64,000 bases of DNA from Plectosphaerella cucumerina (GCA_020746995.1 JAGPXD010000006.1:2480001-2544000); one strand, 5' to 3'; positions 46,164 through 58,215 are shown, numbered from the stretch's first letter. The notes: a model not told the origin generated them from the letters alone. Made by a program: numbers and translations.

Positions 46164-46829
46164 ATGAAGTTGACGCCTTCTTCCATCATCTCCTTCCTGC
46201 TGCTGCTGGTCTGGGGCACCCTTTCTCTTGCGGCCCCTCTGCCAAACACGGCCAACACCGCCATCGACACGGCGACCCTCGCCAAACGAGGCTGCGTGCA
46301 GAGCAAAGAAGGAACCATATGCACCGAAGTTCCTACCGTAGCGGAGCTGGTGACCAATATCAAGGCGTACAACAAGGTTGGAAAACAGGACTCTCTCTTC
46401 TACAGCGCCCTCGGTGGCGCCAGCGCTGTGCAGACGGCGAAGACTTGGCACAAGGCCAACGCCGAAAAGGCCAACGGGCGCATCGGAGTCGCCTTCGACG
46501 GCATCGTCAACGACAAGTGGTACCTCGCCCAGGCGGCCGAATTGCAAAAGCAGCCCAGCGGTTCCGCCAAGGTCGACCAATTCCAGAAGCGTCTCTCTCA
46601 AGCCTTTGCTCAGGCGTCGAACAAGAAGGTCTACTTCTTCACCGCCGCGGGCCAGGACGGTACCAAGTTCGCTACGACAACTACTTGGGGAGGTTGGGAG
46701 TATCCTGCTCTCACGCGCAACGCGGCCGTCACCGAGGTCATCCAGGTCAGCATGACTGGTGACAAGGGCACTACCAAGACCATTTGGAAGCGTGGAGATC
46801 GTGCGACCACCAACCCACCCCTTGGCTAA
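46164..46829 (+). CDS. Secreted protein of unknown function with Kex2-type propeptide site
   Basis: Single exon, 221 residues. A signal peptide (about 1-23, LLLLVWGTLSLA) is followed by a short propeptide ending in Lys41-Arg42, a Kex2-type cleavage site, so the mature protein would begin GCVQSKEG and be about 179 residues. It has two cysteines (44, 53) close to the mature N-terminus and a mixed alpha/beta-looking body with AQASNKKVYFFTAAGQDGT and TTTWGGWEYPAL. I do not recognise the family. A TATA box stands 98 bp upstream. The neighbours are an ankyrin protein and a TPR-ankyrin-TIR-like protein converging from the right. An effector or secreted enzyme is possible; nothing in the sequence decides. 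Confidence 0.75.
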   Translation: MKLTPSSIISFLLLLVWGTLSLAAPLPNTANTAIDTATLAKRGCVQSKEGTICTEVPTVAELVTNIKAYNKVGKQDSLFYSALGGASAVQTAKTWHKANAEKANGRIGVAFDGIVNDKWYLAQAAELQKQPSGSAKVDQFQKRLSQAFAQASNKKVYFFTAAGQDGTKFATTTTWGGWEYPALTRNAAVTEVIQVSMTGDKGTTKTIWKRGDRATTNPPLG

Positions 46830-46964
46830 TTGGACTTGGCCTGGCTGATTCCTTCAACACATCGGCTTCTATTGATGGTCAGAGTATTATGGCGAGCAAC
46901 TGTCTTTCAGCGCTGCAGCGCCGATCAGTCAATTTCCATATAGCCCAGTTTCATAGAAGACTAG

Positions 46965-49891
46965 CTACCGAAAAAGATTTGCCTGCCTTTCAAGAAACAT
47001 AATCTTGGGTCTGTCCGACTCGAAACTTAGTTTTGACGAAGCTGTTGAGCAGGAGAAGTCCTTTGGCCCTGGCCGCATGGCATACTTCTGCTGGATTGTG
47101 CTTGTCGGGCTCGGCTTGTCCATCCCGATTGTCTCAGGATGTTGTTCATACCAAAGATGCCAGTTGTAGGAGCGACGAAGTGTCGAAACGAGCTGCACTT
47201 CGACACAACACCAAGCCCGATCGTAGTAATCATCGTCGACCAAGCTGATCATCGCATTACACTGGACTAGAATGATAGGCAGTCCCATTATTCCTGGCAT
47301 CGGGTTTTGTTGGTCGATACAAGTATAGTCCTGGGAGTTGTCAGTTGGTGTGAGCTTCTATCCACGGACGGGTATTGATTGGGTGCCCGTATATGACCGA
47401 TACTTACGATCCACAGCGCAACATCCTTCTGATCAATTGAGGGATGGTTCGTGAGTAGAGCGTCGACAGCTGCGACCATTCGATGAAACTGGGTGCCATT
47501 CGCGTCATCTGGCGAGACAGGACCAGCAGTGGCGGACGATTGTGCGAGAGGTCGCAGCCACCTATACGAAATGAAGATGATGAACAAGTTCCCTTCCCCT
47601 TCCTCCTTCCCAGGCTGGGCCATTTCAAAGTCCCGGGTCAGGCCGTCTCTGAACCCCGGAATCTTCGCGTTTTTGCGGAAATCGGCGAATCTCACGTATC
47701 GTAAGCGATCAAAGAGGCCTCTCGTCTCCTTGTCAGTCTTGAGTAGTCGCAAGTATGCCTCCCGGACAAGGCGACTCGGACTCTGATGCGCAGCAGCAGT
47801 GAGGTTGGGTCGAAGAGTCTCTTGTAACACGACCCGATAGCATTTCCGGGCTTTCGATTCAGCAACGCGGAAGCTCACTGCGTCCGGGGGCAAGGTTCTT
47901 GCAAGGCCGGATATGAGCAGATCGCGCGCCTCTTCATCCCCACTGAACACCGCGTAGTCCAGGGCCGTGTAGCCAATGTTGTCTTCGAGATCCAGGTCGG
48001 CGCCATTTTCAATGAGCTCGCGAAGATACCCGCGGTGCTCCGGTGAAGGCTCTTTGCACATGGCCATGGCAGGAGAACAGGCACCTCGCATATTGAACTG
48101 TTCCAAGGCTCTTTCGCGTTGCCCGTCTGCAAGCAAGGCATGTCCAAGGAAGAACCGAGAAAAGGCCACGACATTGGCATCGGCTGAACGTTCAGCAGCC
48201 AGAAGGCCGCATCTCGCTGTGGCCACGGCCAAGTCAGTCCTAGAAGACGACAGATAGCAGAGCGACAAACGAGAATGGCCGACAATCTCCCATGTCAAAG
48301 CCATAGCATTGTCGTTATTCTGAGCACGCTGTACTCGCTCCTCAAGCTGTTTTGTGGCCAACTGTAAGAGAGTCGGGTCCGGAGAAAGCAGGTGAAGTTG
48401 ATAATTGACCATGCCAATGTTGCCAATTGCGCGGCAAGCGGCCGCACTGTGATCGAGTTTCTTTGCTGTCTCGTATTGCTTCCGAAGAACATCTCGAGCA
48501 CCGTGGAGATTGTCCATGTGTCGATAAACGACGCCCAACTCCCCATAAGCGTCGATCAGCTCATGAGACTCAGGGATGTTCTCAAGGCTTTGGATGCATA
48601 GCTTTCGAGCAATTTCATATCGGCCGAATCTCCTATTCGTAGCACCGAGTTGCATCTGTGCGAGTCCTGCATAAAGAGGAGCAGCTCGTAGCGTTGATGA
48701 TGAAAATGCCAATGCAAGTGCTCGATCGAACCTCTCCAAGGCTTCTTCCCATGCACCCCGTGCAGCATTGACAGCTCCTTCAGCCATCAGGGCCTCCCAA
48801 GCTCTCATGTCGTCCACTGACTGCAGCAAGTGATCAACGTCCACACTCACGTGCGGATATCGATGATGGGTATACTCCCGGCCTTCTTTGGGACCAAGGA
48901 CACCTGCGTCCAGTTCCCATCCGCGGGATGAGTCAAATAGGAAGAGGGTGGCGTGCAGCTTGCCGGTCGGAACCTCCGTTGTGTGAAATGATCCTGCCGT
49001 CATGGAATACGTCGAGTTCCGCCCATGAATCTCTTCCTTGTGTAGGGCGACCTTGACGAGTTCTCCCGTGCTGAAAAGAGTAGAAGACGTGCGTTGCGGC
49101 TGAGTTTCTCCGGCGACTTTGGTGAAGTTTTGCTTGATGGCGTACTTTGCATGAGTGGCTGCAGCATAATCATCGTTGATCGGCTCGATGTTGTAAGCCA
49201 AGTCTGTCGCTTCTCCCGCCAGAATCCAACTGCAGGCAGAAGCTTGATGTGAATGGATTCGGTATTCGCTAGGGCCACGCTTTCCATCTGGAAGCCAGAG
49301 ATGAAGCCGGTACAGTTCATCGATCTGGTGGCCGTCTGTCAAGATACTGCACAGATGGACGGCGAGGAAGCCTTGGGCTCCGTAGATGCACTGGCCGTGG
49401 CAGACAGGGCTTGCTAAGCTGGTCCGGATTGTCTTCCAGACGAAATCAATGACATCGGATGGAATGTGCCCCGACTTCCACGTGTGGCTGTTGTGCCTGA
49501 GGAACAGAATCGCCAAGGTGAGGTTGATGGCGCTGGCTGGGCCGGAATCCGGTGCAAACTTTTTGGACGATCGCGAATACCATTCATGCAGGGAGAGGGA
49601 CGGGATGGTGTCGGCATCCACCTCTTGGCCGATCCAGCTTGTTATGTGTCCAGTAACTTCTTGTGGGATGTCTTGAGCGCTAACAACTCCTTGGAATATC
49701 TTCAAGAACAGGCTGGGCGGGATCGCATGATGTTCGACGAAGAGCCACGATTCTCTGTGGCCCGAGACAGCTTGGACGCTATGATCAGCCGGCATTGGAG
49801 CGAGAAAACAAACTTACGGTCTGTGCAGTGCGGCGTCAGTAGGGATCATTCGGCCCATTGGAGAAACCGACAGGTCTGTCAGTTTTATCAT
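46965..49891 (-). CDS. Large TPR-ankyrin protein with C-terminal TIR-like domain
   Basis: Exons 49891-49818, 49778-47408 and 47330-46965 join in phase to 936 residues; the first intron is only 39 bp, and an alternative start at 49795 (inside that intron) would remove it. In order: N-terminal region of unknown fold (1-345) with SWLFVEHHAIPPSLF; helical TPR-like repeats (about 350-590) including YGELGVVYRHMDNLHGARDV; one or two ankyrin repeats (about 606-650, LIENGADLDLEDNIGYTALD); then a C-terminal domain with FISYRW (760-765), LWIDYTCIDQ (about 813-822) and YYDRAWCCVEV (850-860). The FISYR and WCxxE signatures resemble TIR domains, where that Glu (here Glu859) is the NADase catalytic residue. 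The final exon completes the domain and is missed if the 77 bp intron is not spliced. Function unknown. Confidence 0.75.
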
Positions 49892-52197
49892 CACGTCGCC
49901 GAGTGATCCATGTTGATAGCCTAATCCTGCATTGATACCCAACCCCGCCTCTTTGTGTTACCTACCTTACGGGATGCAGAACAACAGAAAAGGTCACCAG
50001 AGGTATCGAGGCTTAAGCGCATTTGATTACTATTTGTATCCAATGCGTAGACAAGCGGGGACATCTCACTGGACCCCCTCCTTTGCTAGTAAACCTTGCT
50101 AGCTGAGTTTGATGCTTGATCATGCATTGCAAACCTCCACTCTAGTACATACGACCATACCCAGTGGAGAACTCGGGATCCCGTCCGCTCTCCCATAGAT
50201 AAGCCGCTGAGGGCTGGATTAGTAGTTGGGTCGGTGACGACCAGCGAATACCCGGTGTTGTATGTTTTTTGCCTCCTGTTTTTAGGATTCTTCCAGTGCC
50301 TGGTGGTTGCCTCCCTTTTTTTTTGGTTGACAAGGCACCACGCAGTTAAGTCCCAAGCGCACCGTGACGAACGTCGGCCTTGTCTGGCGCCGAGGTCTTC
50401 GGACGTCTACTTCGTATACCATCCACATAATTACGTCTCATCGATCGATCGTGCTTGGTATTGAGCCCCCTGCAGGACAGCATGTTCTTATTTCAAGCGA
50501 TCATCTCCATGGTCGTGTTCTTCGAGCCGCGCCTTCTGGACAGGCGGTGAGCAGGGAGCCTGGACCATCATGTTTCTCCACAGATCTGTATAGTATCGGG
50601 GAAACGGCCAACATGCGTCCGTCTTCATCTTCAGCTCCGCTAGCCCCTGACTGGGCACCACTAGATCCGTGCTGGAGTCCATCAAAGGTAGGCGAACGTG
50701 TGGTCACAGGACAGAGCCTCCAGGTCTGACTTTGATGGCCACTTCTTGGAGACTGGCTGGCCAAGCTGAGAGGGACCCCTTACGCCATTAGCATCGGCAC
50801 GGGAGATGCCCCTTGTCCATCGGCTGTTAACAGCTGAAGGCTTCAAGCTGGAGCGAGAGAAGATTCCTGAATGTAAATCCCAATTCAACGCCCTGTCGAC
50901 GTCATGCCGGGAAGCTGTCAAGGCGCCGCCGTCACCATCTCCCAGCTTAGCACGCGCTCAAGCACCAGCACCCCCAGGAAGTCAGAGGGCGGGCCACCAT
51001 TTGAATTCCAAGCGGACTGTTTAGTCCTGGGTGGCGAACTTAGCGAGGGGCAGAGAGTGGTTTCCCGTCCGTGTGCACCTGGGGGGAGTTCGTACCGGTA
51101 GATTTGTCCGACAGGGATCTCTCGGCATGCTGAGCACCCTCTTCGCCGGCCTTGGAATCTGAAGGCAGGTGAACCGTGATGGCGACTCCTCGGTCCCTTC
51201 GAGTTGGATTCAATTTGGATTTGGGTTTAGGTTTTGGCAGTTCAGTGGCTGGGATTGTAGCTCGATGCACCACGTCAATCGAGGCCAGGGCGGAGAAGAA
51301 AGTAAGGGTCTACGTTCCTTTATGGAAGCATACCCCTCACTGTATTGACCCTGCAATGCATGCCAAGTTGGTCACAGGATCTAATCAGACCGGTCGTTCC
51401 AGCTCGATTCCTCATCTCTTACACATCGTTCATTCATGACTCTCCTTGTCAGCCTGGGCCGTATCGAATACGACAGGCAGAAGCTAATTGAGCGGCCGGT
51501 GAAGCCGGGATAAGGTGGCTCAGACCAGGTCGAAGTAGCCTTAGCACGAGCTAGTAGGACAACCCGACAGGGGTGTGGGCACGGCAACCCGCCTACTCAC
51601 ATATTAATCGCCTATGCTTTAGGGAGGTGCAGGCACGAATTCTTGGTTACGGCGACGAAGGAGTAGGAGTCATAAGACTTCGGAAGCCTGGAAATTGCGT
51701 TGAGGCGTTGTTTGATTGGACTTGGCACCTGATGGTAGGGCTAGAATCGGAATTTCGGGGTAGTCAGCAGCTCGAATGTTAGGTACTCACACAAAGACCA
51801 TAGCATCGCCAAAGTTGGATGTGTGTGGCGCCGGTGTGGAAAGCAGAGGCGGGTGTCAGTGGGCACTTGCTTCATGGTTCATGGTGAGTGAAAGTGTGCC
51901 TAAAACACCGCGTTCTAGTGTATTGGAGTGACATGGAAGGAGATAAGCAGAACCCAGTAGAGTTTGCTGTCATTAATTAAATTAGTCTTGATTCAGATTA
52001 GCGTAATTTTCCCTGTGATTTCAAATACCGTAGAGTCTGATACGCGTATTTTTATTCACGCTGGGCACAGAGGTCTGTCAAATTCATGTTGCCACCCGAT
52101 CTCTGTGTCCAGCATCGAAGTAAATAAAAATGGTTGGTCCCCCGTTACTTTCGTCCAGGAGCTCTTCACCCAGTCTGCGAATCACATACCATCAACC
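49892..52197. other. 2.3 kb region without recognised genes
   Basis: Short open frames only, none recognisable on either strand. Includes T-rich stretches (for example 50,318-50,326) and more AT-rich DNA around 51,900-52,120. It probably holds the promoter of the TPR-ANK-TIR-like gene at its left end and that of the TRI14-like gene at its right end. Confidence 0.5.
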
Positions 52198-53320
52198 ATG
52201 CTTTTCATCACCTTGTCAGTCTTTGCTGTGGCTGCTGCCATCTCAGGGGCCTTGGCTTGCCCCCCTCCGAAACACTGCCCGCCGTTCCAAGGCAACTTCA
52301 CCATTGAAGAATACCAACTGTACCCCGAGAATGCCGAGTTTGACACCAAATCGTGTCTCCTTTACATCTCGTAAGGCAACCTCCCGAGACGATTGAATCA
52401 TTATGGGAATTGACCCAAGCAGCAACCTCTACACCGGCACCGTGTCGGCTTACGACCCGTACAAGAACGAGGTGGTAGAGGTCATCGAGTTCCCTGGCAT
52501 CACTCGCACCCCCGAAGCCGGACTCTTCGTTGCCGGTCTTGATATCGATAAGCGGACCGGACTCATTTCCATCCTCGCAAATGCTGCAGCTGCCTTTATC
52601 CAGCAGCCAGCGGGCTCGAACATCTCTGGCTCGAACCTTGTCATGCTCTGGGACCCTAAGACCAAAAAGGAGCTTTACAGGGTCAACCTCACAGAAACCA
52701 CACAGGGCCAGTATGGCGGTTTCGCGGATCTCGAGCAGGACCCCCACGGCAACGTCTACATCAACAGCATGTTCCCAGGAAGCATCCTGAAGCTGGACAG
52801 CTTCAACGGCAGAACTCCTCCCAAGGTGACGGAGTGGTTCCTTCGTCAGCCCAGGGACACCAGCATTGATGGCTTTGGAGGCATCGCCGCGAAGGATTGG
52901 ACTCTGCTGACACACGACAACGGCAACGGACAACTCCTGAAATTCGACATGCGGTCGTCTTCGGGATCGCCCGTCGTTATCCCCGTATCTGGCAACCACA
53001 CTTTCTTTGACTCCGATGCCCTTGCCTTGCCCGAGAAGTACAAGGGTACTGTTCTCCTGATCGCGGGTGGACCGGGAATCAGAGTGTTCAGGAGCAAGGA
53101 CGGCAAGTGGAATACGGCCGAATACCTGGGAACTGTGGCTAAAGCTTCCTTCGGGCTGCCTCCAAACTACCTGGCAACGGCAGCGCTGCAGGTTGGAAAT
53201 GGACTGAACATGGTCGTGCTGCCTACCGGAGACAACCCGATTCCTACGGAGGCAGGCACCAGGGCCTCGTTCCCCTTCTACGACATCACAGATCGTGTTG
53301 AGCAGCTTCTTGCGGTATGA
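52198..53320 (+). CDS. TRI14-like secreted protein (predicted beta-propeller fold)
   Basis: Exons 52198-52370 and 52420-53320 (49 bp intron) give 357 residues. A signal peptide (about 1-20, ending SGALA) and a Cys/Pro-rich mature start (CPPPKHCPP) are followed by FDTKSCLLYIS, YGGFADLEQDPHGNVYINS and a repeated strand pattern of the NHL/SMP-30-like beta-propeller type. This pattern fits the TRI14-like family, named for a gene of Fusarium trichothecene clusters that is needed for virulence but not for toxin synthesis; family members are widespread and most lie outside such clusters. No other trichothecene gene is seen here. Several N-glycosylation sequons occur (NFT, NIS, NLT, NHT). Family assignment is from memory of the sequence pattern. 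Confidence 0.65.
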
Positions 53321-54558
53321 GGCATTGGCACGAGAGCGCGGGAAAGCATCTATCAAATCAATTAGTTGCTTCATTTGCAATATGCGGGACTTTAATTGAC
53401 TACCTGGGTTCTCAGCGTCTGCTTTGTGATTGATTAGTTTGAGGTGGTGCCCAAGCACTTACTTGCAAAAGCCTCAAGGATCTTCATCCGTCATGACGTG
53501 GCGCCCTGTCAACCCTTCGAGCTCTTGCTCTTATCAGATTGTCTGACTATTTGGCCTGATTCTGCTCTGCTGTTTCACCAGAGTTAGTATCTTTCCACAC
53601 CTCAGTGGACCATGATCCTTTGCTCACGTTGGAAGAGATGGGCACCTTTTCGATCGACCAACAACGGTATTTCTGACCTTTGATGTCCCGTTGCATCAAA
53701 TTGACACAGTCACCTCGAGCGCTGTAAACGTACATGCTCACGCGGCACTTGGACCCCATCTGACTGCACGTGTTCTCAGAGCCCCCTTGCCGCCGTGGGC
53801 ATCTAAATCGGCATGCCATGATGCCTGGTGTTTATATTTTCAGCTGTCCCTATCGGACTGCATGGAGGAACTGTGCTCAGCGGACCGATCCCTTATGCCT
53901 CATCCCAACCCCTGCGATGAGTTTGTTGGCTTGTCGAGCGACCAGCGTTCGGCCGAGTGACGCTCTTTTTGGAATCCCGGGGAAAAGGTTTGCTCTCGTT
54001 GTATTTCCGTGTAATCATTGAACCGGAATACCCCTCCAATGATCGACAGCAGTTTTGTTCATCCGCCGCTGTGCCGTGTTGCCGTCATAATCTCCAAGCA
54101 GCGCGTCTGACTGGCTACTATCGACGAGGTTCAGGGACCGGGCGTTGGCCGGCTAAGACGACCCCAGAGTCCGATGACAGTCCGCTGCGGGGAAAGTTCG
54201 CGGGGGGCAGGGGTTCCCCACCAGACTGGATGCCCTGTCGGCAATGGACTCGGAGCAGAGGCTCTCTCCATGAAGCTTGACCCTCGCGGCATTTTCCAGT
54301 ACCCCGGATCCATGGGAGAAAGCTTCCTCTCCAGTGCGGGGATGACACTCTGGGAACAGTTTCATCCACCAGATGGATGAACACTTCTCCTTAGGTTGCC
54401 ATGGTACGGCGATGGCACCAGAGACTGTCCCCGCATCGCGCATGGGATGAACTACCCCGGAGTCGGACGATCCTCAGATGAAATAAATACTAGGCACCCC
54501 CCTTGGTGAATTCTGACAATATGAGTTGAGCGCGTGCCTCGATCCAATCTTTTCAGCC
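53321..54558. other. Intergenic region between TRI14-like and carboxylesterase genes
   Basis: 1.24 kb. One minus-strand frame of 90 codons (53819-53547) encodes a Cys-containing peptide (CSQMGSKCRVSMYVYS...), preceded on that strand by ATATAAAC about 20 bases upstream, but it lacks a signal peptide and I cannot call it a gene. Otherwise nothing recognised. Confidence 0.45.
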
Positions 54559-56483
54559 ATGCGGTCGTCTTCCCTTCTCCTGGCTTGCGCGGCTGCCCTG
54601 ACATCTGCCTCTCCATCTCTGGCACAGTCAGACACCATCGTCCACCTTGGCTCTGCCGGATCTTACAAGGGAGTCGTCCAGAACGATGGAGCGTATGTGT
54701 CTTCTGTCCCGAAACAAGCCCGGTGTTGCTGACAAAAGATAGAGTCGTTTCGTGGAAGGGCATCCCATATGCCCAGCCGCCTCTTGGCCGACTGCGATTC
54801 ATGCCCCCAGAGCCCCTCGAGAAACGCGACTCATCCATCGTCGACGTGACCACTGATGCTTTGCGCTGCGTCCAGTTCAGCGGTGCTGACTACGGTGTCA
54901 TCAACAACAATATTGTCGGCGTACGAGCCGGTCCTGGCGAGGAGGATTGCCTCAAGCTCTGGATTTGGAAGCCAGCCAATGCAACCGCCAAGGCCCGACT
55001 GCCAGTCATGGTGTACGTCCACGTGAGTACATCCAGGCTCTGATCACTCCCGGGTATCATACCCGCGTCTCCTTCCTACTGACATGGTCTCTCTGCTACA
55101 GGGAGGCGCCCTGCAATATAGCGCTGCGCCCAACAATGACTTCAGCGACTGGGTCGGCCAGAGCCAGGACTTCATCGCCGTCAACATCGGCTACCGTCTC
55201 GGCGCTCTCGGCTTCATGGCCCATCCCGACTTGCCCTCTGCCAATGCTGGTCTTCTCGACCACCGCATGGCTCTCAAGTGGGTGAAGAAGAACATTGCTG
55301 CCTTTGGCGGCGACTCAAGGGACATCACGCTCATGGGCCAGTCTGGAGGCGGCCTAGCCGTCGCGTCGCAGATGGTGCTGTATGACGGTGATACGCAAGG
55401 CCTCTTCCAAAAGACGATCCCCCGATCCATCCAGCGCTCTCCTACATTCCACATCAACGACCTCGTCGACCGTAACGCCAAGTTCTTTGAGCTGCTTAAC
55501 TGCACTGCAGAGCAGACCCAGCTCTTGTGCTTCCAGAATGCGTCTGTGCCCGCCGTCGTCAACGCCTACAACAAGATCGGTGCCTATAAGCCAACAGATG
55601 GGTAAGTTTTCCATTGTAGCCAGAACTTTTCACACAGAGACCCGTTTCTGACTTGAGGGATAGAACGTTCAGTGGCCTCACGTTCGGTTCCTTTGCCGGC
55701 TTCCTGCCCACAATCGACGACGTGACTCTGACTGACACCATCACTCGGCTTTTCAAGAAGGGCAAAGTCGCCAACGTGAAGGTCCTCGTGGGCACGACCA
55801 ATGATGAGGGCTCCAACCTCGTCAGTCGCAGCATCACAACCCTCGGGCCCGCGCAGAACGGCATCTGGAACCTAACCGCGTCTCAAATCGAGACATACCT
55901 CAAGTTTTACCCGATCAACGCAACCTTTGGCTCCTACAGCTCAGATAACTTCTTCCCCTCCGCATACAAAGCTGCCATCCAGGGTACAACGGGATTCGGA
56001 GAGGCAGGAATCACAGGCTCCGAGCGGCTGGTGGCACGATACATGGCCGACGCCATCGGACAGACCAAGGTGTGGTCGTTCCGGTTCAACGCGCCCGGCG
56101 TCGGCACAAACTACAACGGTACCGACTTCCCGCTGGGATTCTCCAGCCATTCTGCCGACAACTCCTACCTCCAGAACGCCACGGCCGTGATGAAGCCATT
56201 TGAGGCCGCCCTGGCCCGGGAGTGGAGGGCGTACGTTGGATCATTCATTCGTACCGGAAACCCGAACAAGCAGAAGCAGGCTCTGTCGCCCACATGGCCC
56301 AACTACGGTGCTCTCGGAGACTATGCCACGTCTCCTATTCGTCTCGTGCCTCAGTTTGCGTTTTCGAGTAATGCCAACTCGACGTATCCGACAAGCACCC
56401 AGGTTGAGGTGGCCGCAAAGGCGCAAACTGAGCGGATGGACTGGTGGACGTCGGACAAAGTCCTCGAATCTTCTCGACTGTAG
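54559..56483 (+). CDS. Secreted type B carboxylesterase/lipase (alpha/beta-hydrolase)
   Basis: Exons 54559-54692, 54743-55022, 55102-55601 and 55664-56483 give 577 residues. A signal peptide (about 1-22) is followed by the family landmarks GIPYAQPPLGRLRF, EDCLKLWIWKP and the oxyanion-hole region HGGALQY split by intron 2. The nucleophile elbow is GQSGGG with Ser219 in place of the usual GESAGG; the triad is completed by Glu353 (NDEGS) and His467 (FSSHSAD). Numerous N-glycosylation sequons support secretion. It probably hydrolyses esters outside the cell; substrate unknown. Introns are 50, 79 and 62 bp. It has TRI14-like and FAD-monooxygenase neighbours, the latter converging 264 bp away. Confidence 0.92.
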
Positions 56484-56747
56484 CTACAAATACTGAATAA
56501 GATGCTCACGCATCGTTGCTAACCTGGGTTTATTCCATCATGTTCCAATAGATGTCTGGGCAAATTGCTAAGGACAAGGTGGTACTTGACTTTAAACCCG
56601 CCTCATTGCCCTCGAGTCCGGTGTTGTATGTGTTTGCGTCTCCAGCATCTCCCGCTATTTTTTTCTCTGATTTCAAGTGTCAATTTTTGACCGACTATCC
56701 GTCCCGCTGATCCGTGAGGCAAATGAATTACTATAATCTATATCTAA

Positions 56748-58215
56748 CTAGACAACAATCTCGTCCCTCGGCAGCACCTGCACACCCACGCCACCCACAA
56801 CTCGCTCGGAAGGACTCCTGCCGTCTTGTAGCACCTCAGCAGACAGTCTGGCAGCCTTGCCACCCCGCTCGAGCATCTCGCGCTGATAAGAGTCCATAGT
56901 AGATCTGATGGATTTAACATCCGTCTTATCCATCGCTTCAATGGCTCTGGCGAGCTTGAGGGCATCCTCCATAGCCTGGCAGCCGCCTTCGCCGCGGAAA
57001 GGAGGCATGGCATCTACACAGTCCCCAAGGTCAGTTTCCGACTTCCATTCTGGATAACAGCTCCTCAGTAGATGAGTACTTACGCGCAGCATCGCCAAGA
57101 ATCGTCACCCGGCCGGCGGGCAGTTCATCGATCAAGCACACATGAAAGTGCAGCCCCGGCACCAAGACCATATGCTCGGGCGTCATGTCCACGACTTTTC
57201 GGTATTCAGGCTTCAGACCCTCAATCACCTCTTTGGTGTGGGCGAGCAGATCCGCCTGCTTGCCAGTGTAAGCCCAGTGATCGTCCCGATCGCCGTCCTC
57301 GCACGGCCAGATCAGGTCCCAGTAGTAGCTGCCTGTCTTGCCGTCGTCGGAGACACTGTCGAGCCCGATGAAGAGCATGTATTCCACGTCATTGCGATTG
57401 AAGAATACAATGTAGGATGAGTGGCCAAGGGAGAGCTGCTCGGCAAAGTCGGCGCCGGAGAGCTGGGTCATGCCGTTGATCGTGGCTGACTTGTGGACGC
57501 GCATTGGGTCGCTTTGCTTGCCGCCAAAGATGTGGCGGCGCGCTGCGAAGAGGAGAGCCATCAGATCAGCATGAAGTCAAGGACTTCGTCTTGTTTTCCC
57601 ATGAAAAGAGACGAAATATGTGCAAGGATGGAAGAATTGACTCACTTGCACTGTGCACACCATCAGCACCAACCACAACATCACCAGTAGCGGAGGTGCC
57701 GTCGGCAAAGTGCACCACCGCGCCGTCCTCCCTTTCCTCAAACCGCTCGGCTTTCTTGCCGTAATGCACATCGATGTGCTTGGAAAGCCAATTGCGCAAT
57801 ACGTCCCGCTTGGCGCGCACAAACTTGCCAGTGCCGTCGTCACGGTTACCGTACTTGCGATCGTCGCCCTCTCTGTACATCGCGATCTCAGCCGGCAGGG
57901 TCAACGGGCGCAGGTGGTTGACCTGCTCAAAGCCTGAAAGGTCTTCGGGCATGGAGGCGTGGAAGTCGCCAAGCATGCTTTTCGGTGTCGGGTTAGAGAT
58001 GGTCCAGCCGGAGGATGTACCTAGGTAGACATAGGGATTAAGACTCACGTGTGAAGGGCAATGGCCCAGCCCTGCGGGCGCGCATTGGGATCAGAGTCCC
58101 GCTCAAAGACCTCGAACGATATTCCCTTCTTACGCAATGACTGAGCGAGGGTCAGACCACCGAGGCCGGCGCCCAGGATGAGGACGTGTGGCGTCTTGGT
58201 TGTGTCGCTGCCCAT
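56748..58215 (-). CDS. FAD-dependent monooxygenase (salicylate/aromatic hydroxylase-like, class A)
   Basis: Exons 58215-58049, 57977-57646, 57542-57084 and 57013-56748 give 407 residues. The Rossmann FAD motif VLILGAGLGGLTLAQSLRKK (about 11-30) is followed by an acidic strand end (FEVFERD), the DG motif VVVGADGVHS near 160-170 and the second FAD motif GDAAHAMPPFRGEGG (about 318-332). These place it in the NAD(P)H-using PHBH-like flavin monooxygenases that hydroxylate aromatic or polyketide substrates. The last splice restores GDAAH from GDAA plus H, supporting the model. No membrane anchor seen. Introns of 71, 103 and 70 bp. Substrate unknown; the carboxylesterase converges from the left. Confidence 0.9.
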
